Part shown: positions 16,926 through 23,316 of the stretch, piece by piece
How positions within the stretch are numbered: the first letter of the stretch is position 1
Layout of the letters: the number at the start of each line of letters is the position of its first letter
DNA from: JAOUEA01 sp963810915
GTDB taxonomy: Bacteria > Actinomycetota > UBA4738 > HRBIN12
Direction: 5' to 3'
Assembly (NCBI GenBank): GCA_963810915.1
Contig: CAWEPH010000003.1
Coordinates: 1 to 64,000, forward strand
Length of the DNA: 64,000 nt
Made by a program: the position numbers and the translations under genes
The notes under the pieces: generated by a model
Databases searched by the model: none
What the model saw: the letters and a program-made list of their open reading frames with translations, nothing else
What the model was told of the DNA's origin: nothing

Positions 16926-17720
16926 TCACACTTCGAAGCGGGCGCCCGTCAACGCCGTCGCGCACGCGCACGCCCGGGTCTCGGGCAACGCGGGGATGAC
17001 CGCGAACAAGAGATCGCGAAGCTTCTCGTTGTTCGCGGTGAAGACGCGGACCACCTCCTCGTGGGTCACGGGAGGAACGCCTTCGACGCCCACGTCGTAG
17101 TCGGTGATCAGCGAGATGTTCGCGTAGCAGAGCTCGAGCTCGCGGGCGAGCAGCGCCTCCGGGTACTGCGTCATGTTGATGACCTCCCAGCCCGCGCTCG
17201 CGAACCAGGCGGATTCCGCCCTCGTAGAGAACCGCGGGCCTTCGATCACCACCACGGTGCCGCGATCGTGGAGCGGGATGCCGAGGTCGTGTCCCTTCGC
17301 GACGGTCACCTCCCGCATCACGTCGCAGTAGGGGTCGGCGAAGGAGATGTGCGTGGTGTCCGGGCCGTCGTAGAACGTGTTCACGCGATCGCGCGTGCGG
17401 TCGACGAGTTGGTCGCAGATCACGAAGTCGCCTGGCTTCACCGCCGGCTGGAGCGACCCGCAGGCGTTCGGACCCAGGACGCGGCCCACGCCGAGCTCCT
17501 TCATCGCCCAGACGTTCGCCCGGTAGGGGATCCTGTGGGGCGGGAACTCGTGGTGCTGCCCGTGCCGCGGGATGAAGGCCACGCGCCGGCCTCCCACGTC
17601 GCCGATCACCGGTGGCGCGCTGGGGGGCCCGTACGGCGTGTCGATCTCCACCGTCTCGGTCTGATCGAGGAACGCGTAGAAGCCCGAACCTCCGAACACC
17701 CCGATCTCGGCCGTCGCCAT
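16926..17720 (-). CDS. mtnP: S-methyl-5'-thioadenosine phosphorylase
   Basis: A 264-residue PNP/MTAP family phosphorylase. Motifs: IGVFGGSGFYAFLD (phosphate loop), VAFIPRHGQHHEFPPHRIPY, VIEGPRFSTRAESAWF, and INMTQYPEALLARELELCYA, which resembles the MTAP purine/ribose pocket. It splits methylthioadenosine (or another 6-aminopurine nucleoside) into the base and methylthioribose-1-phosphate for methionine salvage and polyamine recycling. AGGAG lies five bases before the ATG. The gene follows the FmdB gene by nine bases, so the two form one transcript. Substrate choice between MTA and inosine cannot be proven by eye. Confidence 0.9.
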   Translation of the reverse strand: MATAEIGVFGGSGFYAFLDQTETVEIDTPYGPPSAPPVIGDVGGRRVAFIPRHGQHHEFPPHRIPYRANVWAMKELGVGRVLGPNACGSLQPAVKPGDFVICDQLVDRTRDRVNTFYDGPDTTHISFADPYCDVMREVTVAKGHDLGIPLHDRGTVVVIEGPRFSTRAESAWFASAGWEVINMTQYPEALLARELELCYANISLITDYDVGVEGVPPVTHEEVVRVFTANNEKLRDLLFAVIPALPETRACACATALTGARFEV

Positions 17721-17729
17721 CCGCGCTCC

Positions 17730-18089
17730 TCAGTCCTTGGAAGGGTCGGAGGTCCCGCCGCTCCCGCCGTCACCGCCGCCGCCACCTTCACCGCCGCCAC
17801 TGCCGCCGGATCCACCCGAAGAGCTCTGCCCCGGCGGGCTCTTCGTATCCGCCTTCTTCTCGGTCGTGGAGGTGTCCTTCTTCTTCTCCGAGCCGGAGGG
17901 CGAGGACTTCTTCTTCCCGTGGTCGGTGGCGTAGAAGCCCGAACCCTTGAACGAGATGGCCGGCGGGGCGAACACCTTGCGCAGCTCACCGCCGCATTCG
18001 GGGCATTCCGTCAGAGGATCGTCCTTCATGGACTGCACGATCTCGAAGAGATGGCCGCACCGCTTGCAGACGTATTCGTAGGTGGGCAT
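17730..18089 (-). CDS. FmdB-type zinc-ribbon protein with low-complexity tail
   Basis: A 119-residue protein. Residues 1-45 form the FmdB/CxxC zinc ribbon: MPTYEYVCKRCGHLFEIVQS and TECPECGGELRKVF, giving four cysteines as CxxC...CxxC. The conserved ISFKGSGFYATDHG follows. The C-terminal half is Lys/Ser and then Gly/Ser low complexity, probably disordered. The family is proposed to be regulatory, without a proven role. TACACT lies nine bases upstream of the ATG. The first gene of an operon with mtnP, divergent from galU. Confidence 0.87.
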   Translation of the reverse strand: MPTYEYVCKRCGHLFEIVQSMKDDPLTECPECGGELRKVFAPPAISFKGSGFYATDHGKKKSSPSGSEKKKDTSTTEKKADTKSPPGQSSSGGSGGSGGGEGGGGGDGGSGGTSDPSKD

Positions 18090-18184
18090 GGCCGCCCGAG
18101 TGTAGCCGACGGGTCCGTACGGCCTACCCGCATCGGCGGACTGGCCCTCGGGGCCGGCGCCGCGTACACTCGCTCCCCACTCGC

Positions 18185-18208
18185 AGGAGGGCGGCCAGGA
18201 GGGCGGCC
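18185..18208 (+). repeat. Tandem duplication of a 12-base Shine-Dalgarno unit before galU
   Basis: The 12-mer AGGAGGGCGGCC occurs twice without a gap (18185-18196 and 18197-18208), the second copy abutting the galU ATG. Each copy has a strong AGGAGG anti-SD match; only the second lies at useful spacing (six bases), the first being 18 bases away. Confidence 0.85.
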
Positions 18209-19087
18209 ATGAAGGTCAGGAAAGCGGTCATCCCCGCGGCCGGGCTCGGCACCAGGTTCCTGCCCGCCACCAAGGCGCAGCCGAAGGAGATGCTCCCGGT
18301 CGTCGACACCCCGGCCATCCAGCTGGTGGTCGAAGAGGCCGTGCGCGCCGGGCTCACCGACATCCTGATCATCACCGGGCGCAACAAGCGTTCGATCGAG
18401 GACCATTTCGATCGCAACGTCGAGCTCGAGCAGTTCCTGGAGCAGAAGGGCAAGTTCGACGAGCTCAAACAGGTGCGCGCGCTCTCCGAGATGGCCGACA
18501 TCCACTACATCCGCCAGGGCGAGGCGCTCGGCCTCGGCCACGCGGTGAGCATCGCCGAGCCGCACGTGGGCGGGGAGCCGTTCGCGGTGCTGCTGGGTGA
18601 CGACCTGATCCATCCCTCCATGCCGCTCCTGCCCGAGATGCTCCGCGTGCACGAGAAGTACGGACGCAGCGTCCTCGGCGCCCAGGAGGTCGCGCGCGAG
18701 GAGATCGCGTTCTACGGCTGCATCACGCCCGAGTTCGTCGACGACAACCTCGCGCGCGTCGTGACCGTCGTGGAGAAGCCCGCACCTGACGACGCGGCGT
18801 CGAACCTCGCCGCGATCGGGCGCTACGTCTTCACCCCGGAGATCTTCGCGGCGATCCACCACACGAAGCCCGGGCGGGGTGACGAGATCCAGCTCACCGA
18901 CGCGATCAACCTGCTCGCGCAGGAACAGGCGGTCTACGCGTTCACCTTCGACCACGGACGATTCGACGTCGGGAACAAGCTCGACTACCTGAAGGCGACG
19001 GTGGAGCTCGCGATCGAACGCGACGACGTGGGCCCCGCCTTCCGCGCGTACCTCGCCGAGCTCGTGCAGCGCAAGAAGCTGGTCTGA
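18209..19087 (+). CDS. galU: UTP--glucose-1-phosphate uridylyltransferase
   Basis: A 292-residue nucleotidyltransferase with the GalU opening KAVIPAAGLGTRFLPATKAQ PKEMLPVVD (given in two pieces), the RQGEALGLGHAV loop, the LGDDL metal site and KPGRGDEIQLTDAI. It makes UDP-glucose for glycan and wall-polymer synthesis. The ATG follows a duplicated AGGAGG unit, and a TACACT box lies about 30 bases before it, so unlike its neighbours it seems to have a leader. It is the first gene before moeA in the order found at actinobacterial galU-glp-glpR loci. Confidence 0.95.
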   Translation: MKVRKAVIPAAGLGTRFLPATKAQPKEMLPVVDTPAIQLVVEEAVRAGLTDILIITGRNKRSIEDHFDRNVELEQFLEQKGKFDELKQVRALSEMADIHYIRQGEALGLGHAVSIAEPHVGGEPFAVLLGDDLIHPSMPLLPEMLRVHEKYGRSVLGAQEVAREEIAFYGCITPEFVDDNLARVVTVVEKPAPDDAASNLAAIGRYVFTPEIFAAIHHTKPGRGDEIQLTDAINLLAQEQAVYAFTFDHGRFDVGNKLDYLKATVELAIERDDVGPAFRAYLAELVQRKKLV

Positions 19088-19109
19088 GGCCCCCCGGTAC
19101 ACTGCCGGG

Positions 19110-20372
19110 ATGGCCGAGGCTCGGGGCATCCACGATCACGACTCGCCGGAGGGGTTGATCTCCGTGGAGGATGCCCGCGCGCGGGTGCTCGATGCGGTGG
19201 CCGTGCTCGCGCCTCTCCAGCTTCCCCTGACCGACGCGTACGGATGCGTGTCTGCCAAGGACGTCGTGGCGAGCTTCGACCTTCCGGAGTTCCCGTCCTC
19301 GGCGATGGACGGGTTCGCCGTGCGCGCCGCCGATGTCGCTGGGGCCTCGCCCGAGCGTCCGGCCGAGCTGAAGGTCGTGGGCCGTTCGATGATCGGGCAC
19401 CGTCCCGAGGTCACCGTCGGGATGGGCGAGGCCGTGCGGATCGCCACCGGCGCTCCCATCCCCTCCGGGGCGGATGCGATCGTGCCGATCGAGAACAGTG
19501 ACGCCGACGAGGACACCGTGCACGTGTTCGAGGCGCCCGAGCCGGGCCGCCACGTCCGACCCGCCGGCGAAGACGTCAGCGAGGGGCAGGTGCTCGTCGG
19601 CAGGGGGAAGCGATTGGGGCCGCCGGAGCTCGGGCTCCTGGCGAACGCGGGCCACGCCACCCCCCTCGTGCATCCGCGCCCTCGCGTCGTGGTGCTCTCC
19701 ACCGGCGACGAGCTTATCCCGCCCACCGAGACGCCCGACTTCGGGCAGGTCCGCGATTCGAACGCGTACACGATCTTCGGCGCACTGCGCGAGGCGGGCG
19801 CGATGCCGGTGCTGGCGGGGATCGTGGGCGACGACGTGGAGGCCCTGAAGGAGGCTGTGTTCGCCTACGAGATCCAGGCCGACGCGTTCATCTCCTCGGG
19901 TGGCGTGAGCGTGGGGGAGCGCGACGTCGTGAAGGCCGCGTTCTACCGGCGCGGCGACGTCGACTTCTACCGGGTGGCGATGCAGCCGGGGATGCCCCAG
20001 GGCTTCGGCCACGTCGAATCGAAACCGTACTGGGGGTTGCCCGGGAACCCAGTGAGCGTGTTCGTGAGCTTCGAGCAGTTCGTGCGCCCCGCGATCAGGA
20101 AGATGATGGGTCGCACCAACCTGATGCGTCCGGAGGTGACCGCCACGCTCACCGACGACGTCGCTGGACCCAAGGGCAAGATGCAGTTCGCGCGCGTGGC
20201 GGTGGAGCGCACGCGCGAGGGTTGGCGCGCGGCACCCACCGGCGCGCGCGGGTCCAACCTGATCTCGACCGTGTCCCGCGCCAACGGGCTGGCCATGATC
20301 CCTGCAGGGATCGAGGTGGCTCCCGCGGGGTCCCAGGTTCGCGTCCAGGTGTTCCGCTCCTCGGAGGACTGA
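19110..20372 (+). CDS. moeA: MoeA/gephyrin-family protein (molybdopterin molybdotransferase or Glp)
   Basis: A 420-residue MoeA: SSAMDGFAVRAADV, GAPIPSGADAIVPIENS, VVLSTGDELIPPTE, ISSGGVSVGERDVVKAAF, YWGLPGNPVSVFVSFEQF, then the C-terminal domain IV. All catalytic-domain motifs appear intact, so molybdate insertion into molybdopterin is possible. In Actinobacteria a MoeA paralogue in this position (after galU, near a GlpR/SepX membrane protein) is the divisome protein Glp, which binds FtsZ. Sequence alone does not separate the roles, and moaC follows directly. TACACT ends six bases before the ATG (leaderless). Confidence 0.9.
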   Translation: MAEARGIHDHDSPEGLISVEDARARVLDAVAVLAPLQLPLTDAYGCVSAKDVVASFDLPEFPSSAMDGFAVRAADVAGASPERPAELKVVGRSMIGHRPEVTVGMGEAVRIATGAPIPSGADAIVPIENSDADEDTVHVFEAPEPGRHVRPAGEDVSEGQVLVGRGKRLGPPELGLLANAGHATPLVHPRPRVVVLSTGDELIPPTETPDFGQVRDSNAYTIFGALREAGAMPVLAGIVGDDVEALKEAVFAYEIQADAFISSGGVSVGERDVVKAAFYRRGDVDFYRVAMQPGMPQGFGHVESKPYWGLPGNPVSVFVSFEQFVRPAIRKMMGRTNLMRPEVTATLTDDVAGPKGKMQFARVAVERTREGWRAAPTGARGSNLISTVSRANGLAMIPAGIEVAPAGSQVRVQVFRSSED

Positions 20373-20376
20373 GCCG

Positions 20377-20856
20377 GTGGCCTCGGATCAGGCGGGTGCC
20401 GACGGCGTCACGCGGATCGTCGACGTGGGTGCGAAGCCGGAGACGGCGCGCGAGGCCACGGCGGAATGCTGGGTGCAGATGACCCCCGAGGCCGTCGGCC
20501 ATCTCCTCGCCGGCACGAAGAAGGGCGATCCCATCCAGACCGCGAAGATCGCGGGCGTGATCGGGGTGAAGGAGACGCCTCGCCTGCTCCCGCACTGCCA
20601 CCCCATCCGGGTCACGGGCGCGGATGTCGTGATCGAACCGGACGCGGCCGCGGGCCGTATCCGGGTGCAGGCGACCGTGCGCGCTGTCGACCGCACCGGG
20701 GTCGAGATGGAGGCGCTCACGGCCGCCGCGGTCGCCGCCCTCTCCCTCTACGACACGGCGAAGGCGTTCGACCGTGCGGCGCGCATCGACGGCCTCCGGC
20801 TCCTCTCCAAGTCGGGTGGCAAGTCCGGCGACTATCACGCGGAACCGCCGACGTAG
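20377..20856 (+). CDS. moaC: Cyclic pyranopterin monophosphate synthase
   Basis: A 159-residue MoaC: residues TAKIAGVIGVKETPRLLPHC with HPI, and TGVEMEALTAAAVAALSLYD TAKAF, which are the conserved active-site segments. It converts the MoaA product to cPMP, the first stable molybdopterin precursor. GTG start at 20377 with GGAGGA eight bases upstream, lying across the moeA stop, so translation is coupled to moeA. The cofactor would serve the CO dehydrogenase-type enzymes at 37-49 kb. Confidence 0.93.
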   Translation: MASDQAGADGVTRIVDVGAKPETAREATAECWVQMTPEAVGHLLAGTKKGDPIQTAKIAGVIGVKETPRLLPHCHPIRVTGADVVIEPDAAAGRIRVQATVRAVDRTGVEMEALTAAAVAALSLYDTAKAFDRAARIDGLRLLSKSGGKSGDYHAEPPT

Positions 20857-20947
20857 GGCCGAACGAGGGTTCGTCCCGCCGGATCCGCTGCGACCGCTCC
20901 AGGGTGAACGCAACGGGGACGCACGACGGCTTGTGAAAAAGTTCTCG

Positions 20948-20992
20948 AATCACATCGATGTGATTGTGAGCCCCTAGATGTGGTGCTAGCTT
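20948..20992 (+). promoter_or_regulatory. Predicted promoter with 18-bp palindromic operator ahead of GlpR/SepX-like gene
   Basis: AATCACATCGATGTGATT (20948-20965) is a perfect 18-base palindrome. It touches a -35-like TTGTGA (20964-20969), which is 17 bases from a -10-like TAGCTT (20987-20992) preceded by TGC. Start of transcription would be near 21000, about 50 bases before the TTG start. Such overlap of a palindrome and a -35 is the geometry of a repressor site; the protein that binds is unknown. The sequence around it is markedly richer in A and T than its surroundings. Confidence 0.5.
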
Positions 20993-21050
20993 CCCGACCC
21001 AGCCTAGATGTTGTATCCGCCGGAGTGGCTAGCTACGGGAGGCAGGGCGG

Positions 21051-21626
21051 TTGGATTGGCTGCTCCTCGCCGCGTTAGGCATCATGTGGGTGGCGTTCCT
21101 GCTCCCCAGCAGACGCCGCCCGCGCCCACCTCATGCGAGTGTGGGCGAGTTCGAGCACGGGATGGAGCTCTTGGCACAGGCTGAAGCACAGGGAGCCAGC
21201 GGTCGCTGGATCGTGACCCCCCGCAAGGGCGCGCGGTTCGTCGGGACCGCCGAGCGCAAGCGGGCGAGGGCCCGCGAGCGCCGTCGACAGGTCTTCACCT
21301 TCCTCCTGGAGTCCATCGGCATCACTTTCTTGATCGGGTTGGTGCCGCCGCTGCGCCAGGTCTGGAGCGTGACGATGGTCCTCGGCGTGCTCCTCGGCAT
21401 CTACGTGTGGCTCCTGCTCGCCATGAAGCACCAGGCGACGCAGGCACACCCGCACGAGCAGGCGCGCGCCGCGCAGGCGCCCGCGGCGCACATGCGCCCA
21501 GTGCCCGTCCGCCACGCGGCCGAGGGCCGCAGCAGCTGGGCCCGGCCGACCTTCAACGGGATGGGCGCCTTGGGTGAGAGCGATCGCGTGCACGTGATCG
21601 TGCGTCCCGCCGACGCCCACGCCTGA
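21051..21626 (+). CDS. GlpR/SepX-like divisome membrane protein
   Basis: A 191-residue protein with an N-terminal membrane helix right at the start (WLLLAALGIMWVAFLLP), a basic linker, a conserved-looking SVGEFEHGMELLAQA, a very basic stretch RKRARARERRRQ, and two closely spaced helices (ESIGITFLIGLVPPL and VTMVLGVLLGIYVWLLLAM), then a disordered tail. This architecture and the place after galU and moeA match SepX of Streptomyces and GlpR of Corynebacterium, which help organise cell division. TTG start with GGGAGG eight bases upstream. Assignment is by architecture and synteny, not by strong sequence motifs. Confidence 0.65.
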   Translation: MDWLLLAALGIMWVAFLLPSRRRPRPPHASVGEFEHGMELLAQAEAQGASGRWIVTPRKGARFVGTAERKRARARERRRQVFTFLLESIGITFLIGLVPPLRQVWSVTMVLGVLLGIYVWLLLAMKHQATQAHPHEQARAAQAPAAHMRPVPVRHAAEGRSSWARPTFNGMGALGESDRVHVIVRPADAHA

Positions 21627-21630
21627 GCGC

Positions 21631-22266
21631 GTGGATCTCGACGAACTCACCCGCAGCCTCCACGCGCGCTTCGACGCCAAGACGGCCGCCCGGGAGCGGG
21701 CCATCCCCGCGGCACGCCGGTCGATCCGCGCGAGCGCCAACGCCATCCGCGCGGTGCACCGGCTGGATCTCGACCTCGCGCGGGAGCTGATCGAGCGATC
21801 GCGGGTGGCCCTCCGGGAGGGTCTGGACGCCGTGGGCGATCATCCGGACGTGCGCTTCGCCGGGTACCTCCAGGACGCCCAGAAGGAGTACGCCGAGGCC
21901 AACCTCACGCTGGCGCTCGTCGCGGGCGAGCGCCTCCCTCAGCCCGCCGACCTGGGCGTCGAGGACGCGCCCTACCTCAACGGCATGGCGGAGGCGATCG
22001 GCGAGGGCCGCCGGCGGATCCTCGATCTGCTCCGCACCGGAGAGGTCGACGAGGCCGGCCGGCTCCTCGACGAGCTCGAGGATCTCTACAGCGTCCTCGT
22101 GACGATGGACTATCCGGACGCCATCACCATGAACCTCCGCCGGTCCACGGACGTCGCCCGCTCCCTGATCGAGAAGACCCGCGGCGACCTGTCGGTGGCG
22201 GTCGTGGCCCGCGACCTTCGCGACGCCCTCGACGAGCACGCCCGGCATCTGCGCGAGGACCGCTGA
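21631..22266 (+). CDS. Translin-family protein
   Basis: A 211-residue, almost all-helical protein. The stretch YLQDAQKEYAEANLTLAL, PADLGVEDAPYLNGMAEAIG, RRILDLLRTGEVDEAGRLL, ELEDLYSVLVTMDYPDAI and TDVARSLIEKTRGDL matches the translin fold as seen in archaeal and some bacterial members. Translin with TRAX forms the C3PO ribonuclease in eukaryotes, which trims tRNA fragments. The bacterial role is not known. GTG start five bases after the GlpR-like stop; a tRNA gene follows 44 bases downstream. Confidence 0.75.
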   Translation: MDLDELTRSLHARFDAKTAARERAIPAARRSIRASANAIRAVHRLDLDLARELIERSRVALREGLDAVGDHPDVRFAGYLQDAQKEYAEANLTLALVAGERLPQPADLGVEDAPYLNGMAEAIGEGRRRILDLLRTGEVDEAGRLLDELEDLYSVLVTMDYPDAITMNLRRSTDVARSLIEKTRGDLSVAVVARDLRDALDEHARHLREDR

Positions 22267-22310
22267 CGCCGGGTGCGTCGGAGCGCTCTGCTACGCTGCT
22301 AGCCGTTCAG

Positions 22311-22384
22311 GGGGGTGTAGCTCAGCCCGGTAGAGCACTGCCTTCGCACGGCAGGGGTCAGGGGTTCAAATCCCCTCACCTCCA
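22311..22384 (+). tRNA. tRNA-Ala (anticodon CGC)
   Basis: A complete cloverleaf: acceptor GGGGGTG pairs with CACCTCC, with a G-U at position 3-70, the alanine identity pair. D stem GCTC/GAGC, anticodon stem CTGCC/GGCAG around loop TTCGCAC (anticodon CGC at 22345-22347), variable loop GGGTC, and T arm AGGGG-TTCAAAT-CCCCT. The discriminator is A. The 3' CCA is not encoded (CCC follows). It reads GCG codons, abundant in this GC-rich genome. Confidence 0.96.
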
Positions 22385-22456
22385 CCCAGCCGACCTGCTC
22401 CGGCACTTGGGTGTTAGCCCCTGCCCGCCCACCTACACGATGCCGAGTTGGGGGAC

Positions 22457-22930
22457 TCAGGCCGTCAGCTCGAAGGTCTGTTCATACTCCGTTCCGCCCT
22501 TCAGGGATCGCACGTGCATCTCGCCCCGCACGTTCGCGTAGAGGCCGGTCCCACCGGTCACGGCGAACGTCGTGTCGTGCGTGTCCGCGAACGGCCCTTC
22601 CACGGTGATCTGGCCGGCCGCGAGCGACGTTGTCCACCAGCACTCCCACGTACCGGCTCTCGGATCCTCACGTACGCACTGACCCTGGTTCCTGCCTACG
22701 CGGTGGCTGTCGCTCGCGTCGAACACGTTGTTGTGGAAGGTCAGGATGTCGCCCGCCGAGTCCCCCTTCTTCCCGACGTCGGCGATCACGTCGGTCGTCG
22801 AATGCTCGACGATGGTGATCCTCGAGTGGCCGGTGATTTCCGACGAGGCTCCTGCGACACCCAGTCCGAGGGCGAGCATCGCCGACACCAGGAGCGCCAA
22901 CGGTCGGATGAGCCCGGATCGGATGCTCAT
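22457..22930 (-). CDS. Secreted allene-oxide-cyclase-like barrel protein
   Basis: A 157-residue protein with an N-terminal signal peptide (PLALLVSAMLALGLGVAGAS) and a beta-barrel domain resembling the allene oxide cyclase/dirigent fold: GDILTFHNNVFDA, CVREDPRAGTWECWWT, ITVEGPFADTHDTTFAVTGG, and TGLYANVRGEMHVRSL. The two cysteines may bridge. In bacteria such exported proteins have no settled function. Its ATG overlaps the stop of the upstream small membrane gene as ATGA, so the two are co-translated; AAAGGA also lies about eight bases upstream. Confidence 0.75.
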   Translation of the reverse strand: MSIRSGLIRPLALLVSAMLALGLGVAGASSEITGHSRITIVEHSTTDVIADVGKKGDSAGDILTFHNNVFDASDSHRVGRNQGQCVREDPRAGTWECWWTTSLAAGQITVEGPFADTHDTTFAVTGGTGLYANVRGEMHVRSLKGGTEYEQTFELTA

Positions 22931-23214
22931 CTCCGGTCCTTTCCCGTCGGCGTGGAGGCGATCGAGGAGATCCCGACGGCGCGCGTGCCGGCCAGGTCCG
23001 TCCAATGCCGGGGCACGTGACCCGGTCCCTGGATCCCATGAACGCCAGCAGCCGGGAAGTTCGGACCAACGACGGGGTCGGTGCTCGTCGTGGTTCGTCC
23101 GAGGCCGAAGCCCATCGCCAGGCCGACCACCAGGGCGACGACGACGAGGATCGTGCGCCAATCGCCCGCCTTGCCCGAACCTTGGGTGCTGATGGATCGT
23201 TCGATCGTGCTCAT
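22927..23214 (-). CDS. Small single-pass membrane protein
   Basis: A 95-residue protein with one hydrophobic helix near residue 25-40 (TILVVVALVVGLAMGFGLG) flanked by polar segments; the C-terminal 50 residues are Pro/Gly/Thr rich and probably outside the membrane. AAGGGGG six bases before the ATG sets the start. Its stop overlaps the start of the allene-oxide-cyclase-like gene (ATGA), suggesting a joint role at or across the membrane. No known family recognised. Confidence 0.65.
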   Translation of the reverse strand: MSTIERSISTQGSGKAGDWRTILVVVALVVGLAMGFGLGRTTTSTDPVVGPNFPAAGVHGIQGPGHVPRHWTDLAGTRAVGISSIASTPTGKDRR

Positions 23215-23316
23215 CGCGTGCCCCCTTCGCGGTCGCGCCGTGCGGCCTCGGGCGCACGGTAGGTGAGCGCTGCCCACGAGGAATCAGGGATGCACCCTAT
23301 GCGCGACGCTGGGACC

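Noticed and set aside
20857..21050. Riboswitch (molybdenum cofactor or other) ahead of the GlpR/SepX-like gene
   Set aside because: The leader after the predicted start is only about 50 bases and no multi-stem structure was evident; a palindromic protein site explains the conserved-looking part better.
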